64,000 bases of DNA, from NCBI RefSeq assembly GCF_001746365.1, contig NZ_MJAJ01000040.1, positions 1 to 64,000 of the forward strand, given 5' to 3'. Of this stretch, positions 43,434 to 54,574 are shown piece after piece. Both the position numbers and the translations under genes were made by a program. Numbering within the stretch: the first letter of the stretch is position 1; the number at the start of each line of letters is the position of its first letter. The notes below the pieces were generated by a model, which did no database searches, was not told where the DNA came from, and saw only the letters and a program-made list of their open reading frames with translations. Source of the DNA: Streptomyces sp. LUP30 (lineage in GTDB: Bacteria > Actinomycetota > Actinomycetes > Streptomycetales > Streptomycetaceae).

Positions 43434-44546
43434 ATGTCGAAACTCGGCAATCTCGGCGCCCGACTGCACCGTGGCGAGGTCAGCTATGACTTCATCGGCC
43501 ACCGCAAGCTCTGGTACGGCATCTCGATCCTGATCACCATCACGGCCATCCTCGGCCTGGCGGTGCGCGGCCTGAACATGGGCATCGACTTCCAGGGCGG
43601 CGCCGTCTTCACCACGGAGAAGACCAGCGCCTCCGTCTCCCAGGCCGAGGAGTACGCGAAGTCGGCGTCCGGCCACGACGCGGTCGTGCAGAAGCTGGGC
43701 AACGGCACGCTGCGCATCCAGATCGCCGGCATGGACATCCAGCAGTCCAGCAAGATCAAGTCCGAGCTCGCCCAGGACTTCAAGGCCGACCCGGAGACGA
43801 TCACCGCGGAACTGGTCGGTCCCAGCTGGGGCGACCAGATCGCCAACAAGGCCTGGCAGGGCCTGGCGATCTTCATGGTGCTGGTCGTGATCTACCTGGC
43901 GATCGCCTTCGAGTGGCGCATGGCCATCGCGGCGCTCGTCGCCCTGATCCACGACATCACCATCACCGTCGGCATCTACGCCCTCGTCGGCTTCGAGGTC
44001 ACGCCCGGCACGGTGATCGGTCTGCTGACCATCCTCGGTTACTCGCTGTACGACACGGTCGTCGTCTTCGACTCCCTCAAGGAACAGACGAAGGACCTCA
44101 CCAAGCAGACCCGCTTCACCTACAGCGAGATCGCCAACCGTTCGATCAACGGCACCCTGGTCCGTTCGATCAACACGACGGTCGTCGCGCTGCTGCCGGT
44201 CGCGGGCCTGCTGTTCATCGGCGGCGGCTTCCTCGGCGCGGGCACGCTCAACGACATCTCGCTGTCGCTGTTCGTGGGTCTCGCCGCCGGCGCCTACTCC
44301 TCGATCTTCATCGCCACGCCGCTCGTCGCCGACCTCAAGGAGCGCGAGCCGCAGATCAAGGCGCTGAGGAAGCGTGTCCTGGCCAAGCGCGCCCAGGGCG
44401 GCAACGAGCCCGAGGCGGCCGAGGCGCCCCGCGCCGACGACTACGACGACGAGCCGGAGGACGCCACGCCGGCGGTCGTCGGACCGCGCAACCAGCCCTC
44501 GTCCCGTGGCCGCGGCCGCGGCCGTCCCTCGGGGAAGCGCCGGTGA
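43434..44546 (+). CDS. secF: Protein translocase subunit SecF
   Basis: This 370-residue partner of SecD has six helices, GIDFQGGAVFT near 50, the proton-path motif ALIHDITITVGIYALVG near 170, and SLYDTVVVFDSLKEQTKDL near 203. The tail (about 320-370) is Arg/Glu/Pro-rich and likely cytoplasmic. Its stop overlaps the apt GTG. Confidence 0.97.
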   Translation: MSKLGNLGARLHRGEVSYDFIGHRKLWYGISILITITAILGLAVRGLNMGIDFQGGAVFTTEKTSASVSQAEEYAKSASGHDAVVQKLGNGTLRIQIAGMDIQQSSKIKSELAQDFKADPETITAELVGPSWGDQIANKAWQGLAIFMVLVVIYLAIAFEWRMAIAALVALIHDITITVGIYALVGFEVTPGTVIGLLTILGYSLYDTVVVFDSLKEQTKDLTKQTRFTYSEIANRSINGTLVRSINTTVVALLPVAGLLFIGGGFLGAGTLNDISLSLFVGLAAGAYSSIFIATPLVADLKEREPQIKALRKRVLAKRAQGGNEPEAAEAPRADDYDDEPEDATPAVVGPRNQPSSRGRGRGRPSGKRR

Positions 44547-45091
44547 CCGAGACAACCGACACCGCCACGCTGCTGCTCAGCCGTATCCGTGACGTGGCCG
44601 ACTACCCGGAGCCGGGCGTGATGTTCAAGGACATCACCCCGCTCCTGGCGGACCCGGCGGCGTTCACCGCGCTCACCGACGCCTTCGCGGAGATCGCCGT
44701 CCGCACCGGCGCCACCAAGATCGTCGGTCTGGAGGCCCGGGGCTTCATCCTGGGCGCCCCGGTCGCCGTCCGCGCGGGCCTCGGCTTCATCCCCGTGCGC
44801 AAGGCGGGCAAGCTCCCCGGAGCGACCCTCGGCCAGGCCTACGACCTGGAGTACGGCTCGGCCGAGATCGAGGTGCACGCGGAGGACCTGAGCACCGGCG
44901 ACCGGGTGCTCATCGTCGACGACGTCCTGGCCACCGGCGGCACCGCAGAGGCGTCGATCCAGCTCATCCACCGGGCGGGCGCCGAGGTCGCGGGCGTCGC
45001 CGTCCTGATGGAGCTGGGCTTCCTCGCGGGCCGGCCCCGGCTGGAGGCGGCCCTCGGCGGAGCTCCCCTGGAGTCACTGCTCACGATCTGA
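44543..45091 (+). CDS. apt: Adenine phosphoribosyltransferase
   Basis: This 182-residue purine-salvage enzyme makes AMP from adenine and PRPP. The PRPP-binding loop is VLIVDDVLATGGTAEA near 123-138. The N-terminal part contains DVADYPEPGVMFKDITPLL, and KIVGLEARGFILGAPVA lies near 56. The GTG overlaps secF by four bases, and relA follows after 172 bases. The secDF-apt-relA order is conserved in Streptomyces and links purine salvage to ppGpp metabolism by position. Confidence 0.97.
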   Translation: MTETTDTATLLLSRIRDVADYPEPGVMFKDITPLLADPAAFTALTDAFAEIAVRTGATKIVGLEARGFILGAPVAVRAGLGFIPVRKAGKLPGATLGQAYDLEYGSAEIEVHAEDLSTGDRVLIVDDVLATGGTAEASIQLIHRAGAEVAGVAVLMELGFLAGRPRLEAALGGAPLESLLTI

Positions 45092-45124
45092 CGAGTGCCG
45101 TACGCGAGCGGGCGGGCTGCCGGA

Positions 45125-45150
45125 GGAATCCGGCGCCCGCCCCTCGCGTT
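45125..45150 (+). promoter_or_regulatory. Sigma-R-type (disulfide stress) promoter upstream of relA
   Basis: GGAAT (45125-45129), exactly 18 bases and GTT (45148-45150) match the Streptomyces sigma-R consensus GGAAT-N18-GTT. The site lies about 110 bases before the relA start. Confidence 0.7.
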
Positions 45151-45186
45151 TCCTCCAGCCGAAGGCCCTCTCATCGGCCTGAAGGC

Positions 45187-45213
45187 GATCCTGGAGCCCA
45201 GGATCGCTACGAT
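45187..45213 (+). promoter_or_regulatory. Second relA promoter -10 with overlapping palindrome
   Basis: TACGAT (45208-45213) is a plausible vegetative -10. GATCCTGG-AGC-CCAGGATC (45187-45205), a perfect 8-3-8 inverted repeat, fills the spacer immediately upstream, where a repressor or activator could act. Confidence 0.45.
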
Positions 45214-45263
45214 GGGTGCTCCGGAGCCTGACCGGGGACCCGGATCGCGTACGAGGAGTCCTC

Positions 45264-47792
<2,529 letters not shown>

Positions 47793-47805
47793 CCGAGCAC
47801 ACGAG

Positions 47806-47834
47806 AGGCCCCCGTACACGAGGTACGGGGGCCT
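47806..47834. terminator. Terminator between relA and convergent DUF349 gene
   Basis: A 12-bp stem (47806-47817 with 47823-47834) has a five-base loop. An A at the 5' side and TT at the 3' side support use from both directions. Confidence 0.8.
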
Positions 47835-47857
47835 TGTCGTCGTACGGCGGCCGGAGA

Positions 47858-49087
47858 TCAGCCGCCGAACTCCTGCAGACCCTTCATCGCCTGGTCCAGC
47901 AGCGCCTGACGGCCCTCGAGCTCACGCTCCAGCTTGTCGGCCCGCGCGGAGTTGCCCTGGGCGCGGGCCTGCTCGATCTGACCCTTCAGCTTGTCCACGG
48001 CGGCCTGGAGCTGACCGGTCAGACCCGCGGCACGCGCGCGTGCCTCCGGGTTGGTCCGACGCCACTCGGTCTCCTCGGACTCCTGGATCGCCCGCTCCAC
48101 CGCGTGCATCCGGCCCTCGATCTTCGGCCGCGCGTCGCGCGGCACATGACCGATGGCCTCCCAGCGCTCGTTGATCGTGCGGAACGAGGCGCGCGCCGCC
48201 TTCAGGTCGCCGACCGGCAGGAGCTTCTCGGCCTCCTCGGCCAGCTCCTCCTTGAGCTTGAGGTTCTCGGTCTGCTCCGCGTCCCGTTCGGCGAACACCG
48301 AGCTGCGGGCGGCGAAGAAGACGTCCTGGGCGCCGCGGAAGCGGTTCCACAGGTCGTCCTCGTGCTCGCGCTGGGCGCGGCCCGCCGCCTTCCACTCCGC
48401 CATCAGCTCGCGGTAGCGAGCCGCCGTCGGACCCCAGTCCGTCGAACCGGACAGCGCCTCGGCCTCGGAGACCAGCCGCTCCTTGATGCGCCGGGCATCC
48501 TCGCGCTGCGCGTCCAGCTGCGCGAAGTGCGCCTTGCGGCGCTTGGAGAACGCCGAGCGCGCGTGCGAGAACCGGTGCCACAGCTCGTCGTCCGACTTGC
48601 GGTCCAGCCGGGGCAGGCCCTTCCAGGTGTCCACCAGCGCCCGCAGGCGTTCGCCGGCGGCCCGCCACTGGTCGGACTGCGCCAGCTGCTCCGCCTCGGT
48701 GACCAGGTCCTCCTTGGCCTTACGAGCCTCGTCGGACTGCTTGGCCCGCTGCTGCTTGCGCTCCTCGCGCCGCGACTCGACCGTCGCCACCAGCTTGTCC
48801 AGCCGCTCCCGCAGCGCCTGCAGATCGCCGACCGCGTGATGCGCGTCGACCTGCTCGCGGATGTGGTCGATGGCGACCTGCGCGTCCTTGGCCGACAGAT
48901 CGGTGGTCTGCACTCGCTTCTCGAGGAGGCCGATCTCGACAACCAGGCCCTCGTACTTGCGCTCGAAGTAGGCCAGCGCCTCCTCGGGGGAGCCTGCCTG
49001 CCAGGAACCGACCACCTGCTCGCCGTCGGCCGTACGCACGTACACGGTCCCCGTCTCGTCGACGCGGCCCCACGGGTCGCTGCTCAC
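47858..49087 (-). CDS. DUF349-repeat coiled-coil protein
   Basis: This 409-residue soluble helical protein starts at GTG 49087, with GGAGGAGG upstream. A small N-terminal beta part (GRVDETGTVYVRTADGEQVVGSWQAG) precedes repeated units of about 70 residues built around W-x6-RLRALVDTWKGLPRLDRKSDDELWHRFSHARSAF. Related units are EWKAAGRAQREHEDDLWNRFRGAQDVFF and INERWEAIGHVPRDARPKIEGRMHAVE. These W...LW.RF patterns define DUF349. A final coiled coil ends GLQEFGG. Function is unknown in Streptomyces. The family is linked to nucleoid or ribosome-associated roles elsewhere only tentatively. Confidence 0.9.
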   Translation of the reverse strand: MSSDPWGRVDETGTVYVRTADGEQVVGSWQAGSPEEALAYFERKYEGLVVEIGLLEKRVQTTDLSAKDAQVAIDHIREQVDAHHAVGDLQALRERLDKLVATVESRREERKQQRAKQSDEARKAKEDLVTEAEQLAQSDQWRAAGERLRALVDTWKGLPRLDRKSDDELWHRFSHARSAFSKRRKAHFAQLDAQREDARRIKERLVSEAEALSGSTDWGPTAARYRELMAEWKAAGRAQREHEDDLWNRFRGAQDVFFAARSSVFAERDAEQTENLKLKEELAEEAEKLLPVGDLKAARASFRTINERWEAIGHVPRDARPKIEGRMHAVERAIQESEETEWRRTNPEARARAAGLTGQLQAAVDKLKGQIEQARAQGNSARADKLERELEGRQALLDQAMKGLQEFGG

Positions 49088-49254
49088 AGCGCCTCCTCCA
49101 CATGATGCCTCCGAGGGGCTTCGGCGCCCCTGGGCATCGTCCACAGTTTCGTCACGGCCAACATAGGCGACCGGCGGGTCGCCTGTCCGCATCCAGCGCG
49201 ACCGAAATTGCGCAGTTGACCGCCCCTTGTCGTCGGCTTCTCGCCAGGTCGTCG

Positions 49255-50073
49255 TCAGGACTTCGTGACCGTCGCCTTGTTGATCACGACCGTCGCGTTG
49301 GGGGCCCCGTCACCGGCGCCGGAGTTCTCGCCCGCGGCGGCGATCTTCTTCAGGACCTTCATGCCGTCGGCCGTCAGCGTCCCGAACGGCGTGTAGCTGG
49401 GCGGCAGCTGACTGTCCTGGTAGACGAGGAAGAACTGGCTGCCGCCGGTGTGCGCCTGACCGGTGTTGGCCATCGCGACCGTGCCCGCCGGGTAGACGTT
49501 CGCCTTGAGGCTGGCGTCCTTCAGGTTCTCGTCCGGAATCGTGTAGCCGGGGCCGCCGCTGCCGCTGCCCGTGGGGTCGCCGCACTGCAGCACGTAGATC
49601 CCGTTGGTGGTCAGGCGGTGGCATTTGGTGTGGTCGAAGAAGCCCTTGCCGGCGAGGAAGCTGAAGGAGTTCACCGTGTGCGGCGCGGCCTTCGCCTTGA
49701 GCGCTATGCCGATGTCGCCGCAGGTCGTCGAGAGCGTCATCGTGTACTTCGCCGACTCGTCGATCGCGACCGCCGGCTCCTTCTTCCAGGTCTGCGTCTT
49801 CACCGACCCGGCGGCCGGTTTCTCGCACGGGTCCTTCGCGGCGCTGGGCGCGGCCGACGGCGACGTCTGCGAACTCGCGGCCGCCTTCTTGTCGTCGTCC
49901 TTGAGGACACCGGTCGTGTACAGCGCCACGCTGCCGATGACGACCACGCCGAGCACCGACGCGATCACCGAGTTGCGCATACGCGCCTTGCGCCGGGCGC
50001 TCGTCCGCCGCTGCTGCTGCCGCAAGAACTTCTCCCGGGCGAGCTGACGCTTCCGCTGTTCCTGGGTGACCAC
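49255..50073 (-). CDS. Membrane-anchored cyclophilin-type peptidyl-prolyl isomerase
   Basis: This 272-residue protein starts at GTG 50073. A basic head (residues 1-33) and one helix (about 34-53, SVIASVLGVVVIGSVALYTTG) anchor it. A Ser/Ala linker then places the cyclophilin domain (about 95-272) outside the cell. Family landmarks are TVNSFSFLAGKGFFDHTKCHRL, LQCGDPTGSGSGGPGYTIPDE, VAMANTG and GSQFFLVYQD. It should help fold exported proteins, fitting its place near secDF. Active-site Arg and Phe/Gln positions look retained. Confidence 0.92.
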   Translation of the reverse strand: MVTQEQRKRQLAREKFLRQQQRRTSARRKARMRNSVIASVLGVVVIGSVALYTTGVLKDDDKKAAASSQTSPSAAPSAAKDPCEKPAAGSVKTQTWKKEPAVAIDESAKYTMTLSTTCGDIGIALKAKAAPHTVNSFSFLAGKGFFDHTKCHRLTTNGIYVLQCGDPTGSGSGGPGYTIPDENLKDASLKANVYPAGTVAMANTGQAHTGGSQFFLVYQDSQLPPSYTPFGTLTADGMKVLKKIAAAGENSGAGDGAPNATVVINKATVTKS

Positions 50074-50252
50074 CGGATTCTCTCCTCATGCGTCTCGTAC
50101 GTCGACTGGGACGCGTGCGTCTTGTGAGCCGACCGCCTGCGTGTGCCCCGTACCGTATATGGGTTCGCTGAGGAAACGGCAGCGCCGGTAGGCTCTGACC
50201 ACTGGCGCAGCCGCCAGAAGCCCACGCGTATCGACACAAACGAAGGACGATC

Positions 50253-50969
50253 GTGCTCATTGCCGGGTTCCCCGCCGGGGCCTGGGGGACGAACTGTTAT
50301 CTCGTCGCCCCCGCCGCCGGTGAGGAGTGCGTGATCATCGACCCGGGCCACCAGGCTGCCCCAGGAGTCGAGGAAGCCGTCCGAAAGCATCGGCTCAAGC
50401 CCGTCGCCGTCGTCCTCACCCACGGCCACATCGACCATGTGGCCTCGGTCGTCCCGGTCTGCGGCGCACACGACGTGCCGGCCTGGATCCACCCCGAGGA
50501 CCGGTACATGATGAGCGACCCGGAGAAGGCGCTCGGCCGGTCCATCGGGATGCCCCTCATGGGCGAGCTGACGGTGGGCGAACCGGACGACGTCCGTGAG
50601 CTGACCGACGGCGTGAAGCTGGACCTCGCCGGTCTGGAGTTCTCCGTCGCGCACGCGCCGGGCCATACCAAGGGGTCGGTGACCTTCCGGATGCCCGAGA
50701 CGGCCGACGTCCCGTCGGTCTTCTTCTCCGGGGACCTGCTGTTCGCCGGCTCCATCGGACGCACCGACCTGCCCGGCGGCGACATGGCCGAGATGCTCGA
50801 CTCGCTGGCCCGCGTGTGCCTGCCGCTCGAGGACTCGACCGTGGTGCTGTCCGGCCACGGCCCCCAGACGACCATCGGCCAGGAGCGCGCCGCCAACCCG
50901 TATCTGCGGCAGGTGGCGGCCGGCGGCCAGGGAGAGGGTTCCCACACCCCTCCCCGACGAGGAATGTGA
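50253..50969 (+). CDS. Metallo-beta-lactamase-fold hydrolase (glyoxalase II-like)
   Basis: This 238-residue protein has the metal ligands THGHIDH near 57-63, a further His in HAPGHTKGS near 135, an Asp in FFSGDLLFAGSIGRTDLPGGD near 160 and a C-terminal GHGPQTTIGQE near 207. These fit the glyoxalase II/YcbL branch, hydrolysing thioesters such as acyl-mycothiol or similar. The true substrate is unknown. GTG 50253 has AAGGA upstream. hisS begins 13 bases after the stop, so they form an operon, an arrangement common in actinobacteria. Confidence 0.9.
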   Translation: MLIAGFPAGAWGTNCYLVAPAAGEECVIIDPGHQAAPGVEEAVRKHRLKPVAVVLTHGHIDHVASVVPVCGAHDVPAWIHPEDRYMMSDPEKALGRSIGMPLMGELTVGEPDDVRELTDGVKLDLAGLEFSVAHAPGHTKGSVTFRMPETADVPSVFFSGDLLFAGSIGRTDLPGGDMAEMLDSLARVCLPLEDSTVVLSGHGPQTTIGQERAANPYLRQVAAGGQGEGSHTPPRRGM

Positions 50970-50982
50970 CGAGAGACCTTCC

Positions 50983-52245
50983 GTGAGCAGCTTCCAGGCC
51001 CCCAAGGGCACGTACGACCTGATCCCGCCGGACAGCGCCAAGTACCTCGCCGTCCGCGAGGCCATCGCCGCGCCGCTGCGCAACTCCGGCTACGGCTACA
51101 TCGAGACGCCCGGCTTCGAGAACGTGGAGCTCTTCGCGCGCGGTGTGGGCGAGTCGACCGACATCGTGACGAAGGAGATGTACGCCTTCGAGACCAAGGG
51201 CGGCGACCGCCTCGCCCTGCGTCCCGAGGGCACGGCGTCCGTGCTGCGCGCCGCACTCGAGGCCAACCTGCACAAGGCGGGCAACCTGCCGGTCAAGCTC
51301 TGGTACTCCGGCTCGTACTACCGCTACGAGCGCCCCCAGAAGGGCCGTTACCGGCACTTCTCGCAGGTGGGCGCGGAGGCGATCGGCGCCGAGGACCCGG
51401 CACTGGACGCCGAGCTGATCATCCTGGCGGACCAGGCGTACCGCTCGCTGGGGCTGCGGAACTTCCGCATCCTGCTCAACAGCCTCGGCGACAAGGAGTG
51501 CCGCCCGGTGTACCGGGAGGCGCTGCAGAACTTCCTGCGGAGTCTGGACCTCGACGAGGACACGCTGCGCCGCGCGGAGATCAACCCGCTGCGGGTCCTG
51601 GACGACAAACGCGAGTCGGTCCAGAAGCAGCTCGGCGACGCTCCGCTGCTGCGCGACTACCTCTGCGACGCCTGCAAGGCGTACCACGAGGAGGTCCGTG
51701 AGCTGATCACGGCGGCGGGCGTCGGTTTCGAGGACGACCCGAAGCTGGTCCGCGGCCTCGACTACTACACCCGCACGACCTTCGAGTTCGTCCACGACGG
51801 ACTGGGCTCGCAGTCCGCGGTGGGCGGCGGCGGCCGCTACGACGGACTCTCCGAGATGATCGGCGGTCCCGCGCTGCCGTCGGTGGGCTGGGCGCTGGGC
51901 GTCGACCGCACGGTGCTGGCGCTGGAGGCGGAGGGCGTGGAGCTGGAGCTGCCCGCCGTGACGTCCGTGTTCGCCGTGCCGCTCGGCGAGGAGGCCCGCA
52001 GGGTGCTCTTCGCGAAGGTCACCGAGCTGCGCAAGCTCGGTGTCGCGGCCGACTTCTCCTACGGCGCCAAGGGGCTCAAGGGCGCCATGAAGAACGCCAA
52101 CCGCAGCGGCGCCCGCTACACGGTCGTGGCCGGTGAACGCGACCTCGCCGAGGGCGTCGTCCAGCTCAAGGACATGGAGTCCGGCGAGCAGAGGGCGATC
52201 GGCGTGAACGAGATCGTGGCCGAGCTGGAGTCGAGGCTGGGCTAG
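50983..52245 (+). CDS. hisS: Histidyl-tRNA synthetase
   Basis: This 420-residue class II synthetase charges tRNA-His. It has FQAPKGTYDLIPP at the start, LRPEGTASVLRA near 78 (motif 1 region), YRYERPQKGRYRHFSQVGAEAIG near 108-130 (motif 2), the family-specific LVRGLDYYTRTTFEF near 250, and GGGGRYDGLSEMIGG near 280. The last about 95 residues form the anticodon-binding domain. The start is GTG 50983. Confidence 0.98.
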   Translation: MSSFQAPKGTYDLIPPDSAKYLAVREAIAAPLRNSGYGYIETPGFENVELFARGVGESTDIVTKEMYAFETKGGDRLALRPEGTASVLRAALEANLHKAGNLPVKLWYSGSYYRYERPQKGRYRHFSQVGAEAIGAEDPALDAELIILADQAYRSLGLRNFRILLNSLGDKECRPVYREALQNFLRSLDLDEDTLRRAEINPLRVLDDKRESVQKQLGDAPLLRDYLCDACKAYHEEVRELITAAGVGFEDDPKLVRGLDYYTRTTFEFVHDGLGSQSAVGGGGRYDGLSEMIGGPALPSVGWALGVDRTVLALEAEGVELELPAVTSVFAVPLGEEARRVLFAKVTELRKLGVAADFSYGAKGLKGAMKNANRSGARYTVVAGERDLAEGVVQLKDMESGEQRAIGVNEIVAELESRLG

Positions 52246-52273
52246 GCCGTCCGGCCCGGAGCCAGGGCCTCCG

Positions 52274-52301
52274 GGGTGCCGGGTCGTGCGATCCGGCACC
52301 C
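52274..52301 (+). terminator. Terminator after hisS
   Basis: A 9-bp stem (52274-52282 with 52293-52301) has a 10-base loop and starts about 30 bases after the hisS stop. Confidence 0.6.
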
Positions 52302-52466
52302 TTCGTTCGCGTGTGCTGTCCGGCTTCGTCCATCGGCCGAAACCGAACGCTCCGGGCCCGCCGCACGTACTTCCTTATGTCCGCCGAACGGTGGAGACAC
52401 GGTCCGGTGCGGCACAATAGGCCCCTGCCCGAAGATGGTCCAACTCTCAAGTGACGGATCGGCGTG

Positions 52467-53126
52467 ATGAGCAAGACGACAGTCAAAGACGTCTCCACGG
52501 AGTCCGAGCCCGAGCGCGTCGCCGCGACGGAGCCACGGAACGTGGGCGGCAGCCGTGCCTTCGCGATCCTGCTGCTGATCACCGGTGCGGCCGGCCTGCT
52601 CGCCGCCTGGGTCATCACGATCGACAAGATGAAGATCCTCGAGGCCAAGGCCGAGGGGAAGACCTTCACGCCCAGCTGCAGCATCAGCCCGATCATCAGC
52701 TGTGGCAGCGTCATGGAGAGCAAGCAGGCCTCCGTCTTCGGGTTCCCGAACCCGATGCTCGGCCTGGTCGCCTACGGCATCGTCATCTGCGTCGGCATGA
52801 GCCTGCTGGCCGGCGCCCGCTTCCCGCGCTGGTACTGGCTCACCTTCAACTTCGGCACGCTCTTCGGCGTGGGCTTCGTCACCTGGCTGCAGTACCAGTC
52901 GCTGTACAACATCAACGCCCTGTGCCTGTGGTGCTCGCTGGCCTGGGTCGCGACGATCACCATGTTCTGGTACGTCACCTCGTTCAACCTGCGCAACGGC
53001 TTCCTGCCCGCGCCGGACGGGCTCAAGCGGTTCTTCGGCGAGTTCACCTGGGTCCTGCCGGCCACCCATGTCGGCATCATCGCCATGCTGATCCTCACCC
53101 GCTGGGGCGCCGACCTCTGGGCCTGA
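52467..53126 (+). CDS. Vitamin K epoxide reductase (VKOR) family protein
   Basis: This 219-residue protein has about five helices (about 30-50, 92-112, 120-145, 152-170, 195-213). The redox centre CLWC lies near 153, with the second cysteine pair in CSISPIISCG near 72-80. This is the arrangement that passes electrons from extracytoplasmic thiol oxidase partners to quinones. It should support disulfide bond formation outside the cytoplasm. ATG 52467 is preferred; GTG 52464 directly precedes it in frame. No DsbA partner is adjacent. Confidence 0.92.
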   Translation: MSKTTVKDVSTESEPERVAATEPRNVGGSRAFAILLLITGAAGLLAAWVITIDKMKILEAKAEGKTFTPSCSISPIISCGSVMESKQASVFGFPNPMLGLVAYGIVICVGMSLLAGARFPRWYWLTFNFGTLFGVGFVTWLQYQSLYNINALCLWCSLAWVATITMFWYVTSFNLRNGFLPAPDGLKRFFGEFTWVLPATHVGIIAMLILTRWGADLWA

Positions 53127-53180
53127 GCCCGTTGCCGCACCGGGCGACCCGCGGAGCACCGGACCGGACGCCGGACAGGA

Positions 53181-53203
53181 GTGTCAGACCCCTGACGTAG
53201 GCT
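53181..53203 (+). promoter_or_regulatory. Possible PafBC-type promoter of rarA
   Basis: GTGTCAGAC (53181-53189), eight bases and TAGGCT (53198-53203) keep the TGTCAG core, exact spacing and a perfect -10 of the RecA-NDp consensus. Three of the nine upstream positions differ (first, eighth and ninth). Confidence 0.45.
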
Positions 53204-53210
53204 CCGACGT

Positions 53211-54566
53211 GTGGAGCCCGACCTGTTCACCGCTGCAGCGGAAGACCGCCAGGAGAAGGACCCCGCCGGGAGCCCCCTGGCGGTCCGGATGCGCCCGCGC
53301 ACCCTCGACGAGGTGGTGGGCCAGCAGCACCTGCTGAAACCCGGCTCGCCTCTGCGCCGCCTGGTCGGCGACGGCGCCAAGGGCCCGGCCGGCCCCTCCT
53401 CGGTGATCCTCTGGGGACCGCCGGGCACGGGGAAGACCACCCTGGCGTACGTCGTCTCCAAGGCCACCGACAAGCGGTTCGTCGAACTGTCGGCCATCAC
53501 CGCCGGCGTCAAGGAGGTCCGCGCGGTCATCGACGGCGCCCGCCGCGCCATCGGCGGATTCGGCAAGGAGACCGTCCTCTTCCTCGACGAGATCCACCGC
53601 TTCAGCAAGGCCCAGCAGGACTCCCTCCTCCCGGCCGTCGAGAACCGCTGGGTGACACTGATCGCGGCGACCACCGAGAACCCCTACTTCTCGGTCATCT
53701 CCCCGCTGCTGTCCCGCTCCCTCCTGCTGACCCTCGAACCCCTCACGGACGACGACCTGCGCGCCCTCGTCCGGCGCGCCCTGGCCGACGAGCGCGGCCT
53801 CAAGGGAGCCGTCACCCTTCCCGAGGAGACCGAGGCCCACCTGCTGCGCATCGCCGGCGGCGACGCCCGGCGGGCACTGACCGCCCTGGAGGCCGCCGCA
53901 GGCGCCGCCCTCGACCAGGACGAGGCGGAGATCAGCCTTCAGACGCTGGAACAGACCGTCGACCGCGCGGCGGTGAAGTACGACCGGGACGGCGACCAGC
54001 ACTACGACGTCGCCAGCGCCCTGATCAAGTCCATCCGGGGCTCGGACGTCGACGCCGCCCTGCACTACCTGGCCCGCATGATCGAGGCCGGCGAGGACCC
54101 CCGCTTCATCGCCCGCCGCCTGATGATCTCCGCCAGCGAGGACATCGGCCTCGCCGATCCGAACGCCCTGCCCGTCGCGGTCGCCGCCGCCCAGGCCGTC
54201 GCGATGATCGGCTTCCCCGAAGCGGCCCTCACCCTCAGCCACGCCACGATCGCCCTCGCCCTGGCCCCCAAGTCCAACGCCGCGACGACGGCGATCGGCG
54301 CCGCCCTGGAGGACGTCCGCAAGGGACTGGCCGGGCCCGTCCCGCCGCACCTGCGGGACGGGCACTACAAGGGCGCCGCCAAGCTGGGCCACGCGCAGGG
54401 GTACGTGTATCCGCACGACCTGCCGGAGGGCATCGCCGCCCAGCAGTACGCCCCGGACGCGGTCCACGGCCGGGAGTACTACACGCCCACCCGGCACGGA
54501 GCCGAGGCCCGCTACGCGGACGCCGTCGAATGGACCCGGCAGCGCCTCGGTCGCAAGGGGTCCTGA
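53211..54566 (+). CDS. rarA: Replication-associated recombination protein A (MgsA/RarA AAA+ ATPase)
   Basis: This 451-residue clamp-loader-like ATPase acts at stalled replication forks. Its landmarks are VRMRPRTLDEVVGQQHLL near 25, Walker A WGPPGTGKTT near 68, Walker B LFLDEIHRF near 122, sensor ATTENPYFSVISPLLSRS near 155, and the family-specific C-terminal tetramer domain (DYKGA-like HYKGAAKLGHAQGYVYPHD near 387-405). GTG 53211 is seven bases after TAGGCT with no ribosome site, so it is probably leaderless. Its promoter resembles that of ruvCAB. Confidence 0.95.
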   Translation: MEPDLFTAAAEDRQEKDPAGSPLAVRMRPRTLDEVVGQQHLLKPGSPLRRLVGDGAKGPAGPSSVILWGPPGTGKTTLAYVVSKATDKRFVELSAITAGVKEVRAVIDGARRAIGGFGKETVLFLDEIHRFSKAQQDSLLPAVENRWVTLIAATTENPYFSVISPLLSRSLLLTLEPLTDDDLRALVRRALADERGLKGAVTLPEETEAHLLRIAGGDARRALTALEAAAGAALDQDEAEISLQTLEQTVDRAAVKYDRDGDQHYDVASALIKSIRGSDVDAALHYLARMIEAGEDPRFIARRLMISASEDIGLADPNALPVAVAAAQAVAMIGFPEAALTLSHATIALALAPKSNAATTAIGAALEDVRKGLAGPVPPHLRDGHYKGAAKLGHAQGYVYPHDLPEGIAAQQYAPDAVHGREYYTPTRHGAEARYADAVEWTRQRLGRKGS

Positions 54567-54574
54567 GCACCCTG

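Noticed and set aside
41580..44555. 991-residue open frame antisense to secD-secF
   Set aside because: secD and secF are certain. The antisense product is low-complexity and lacks a plausible start signal.
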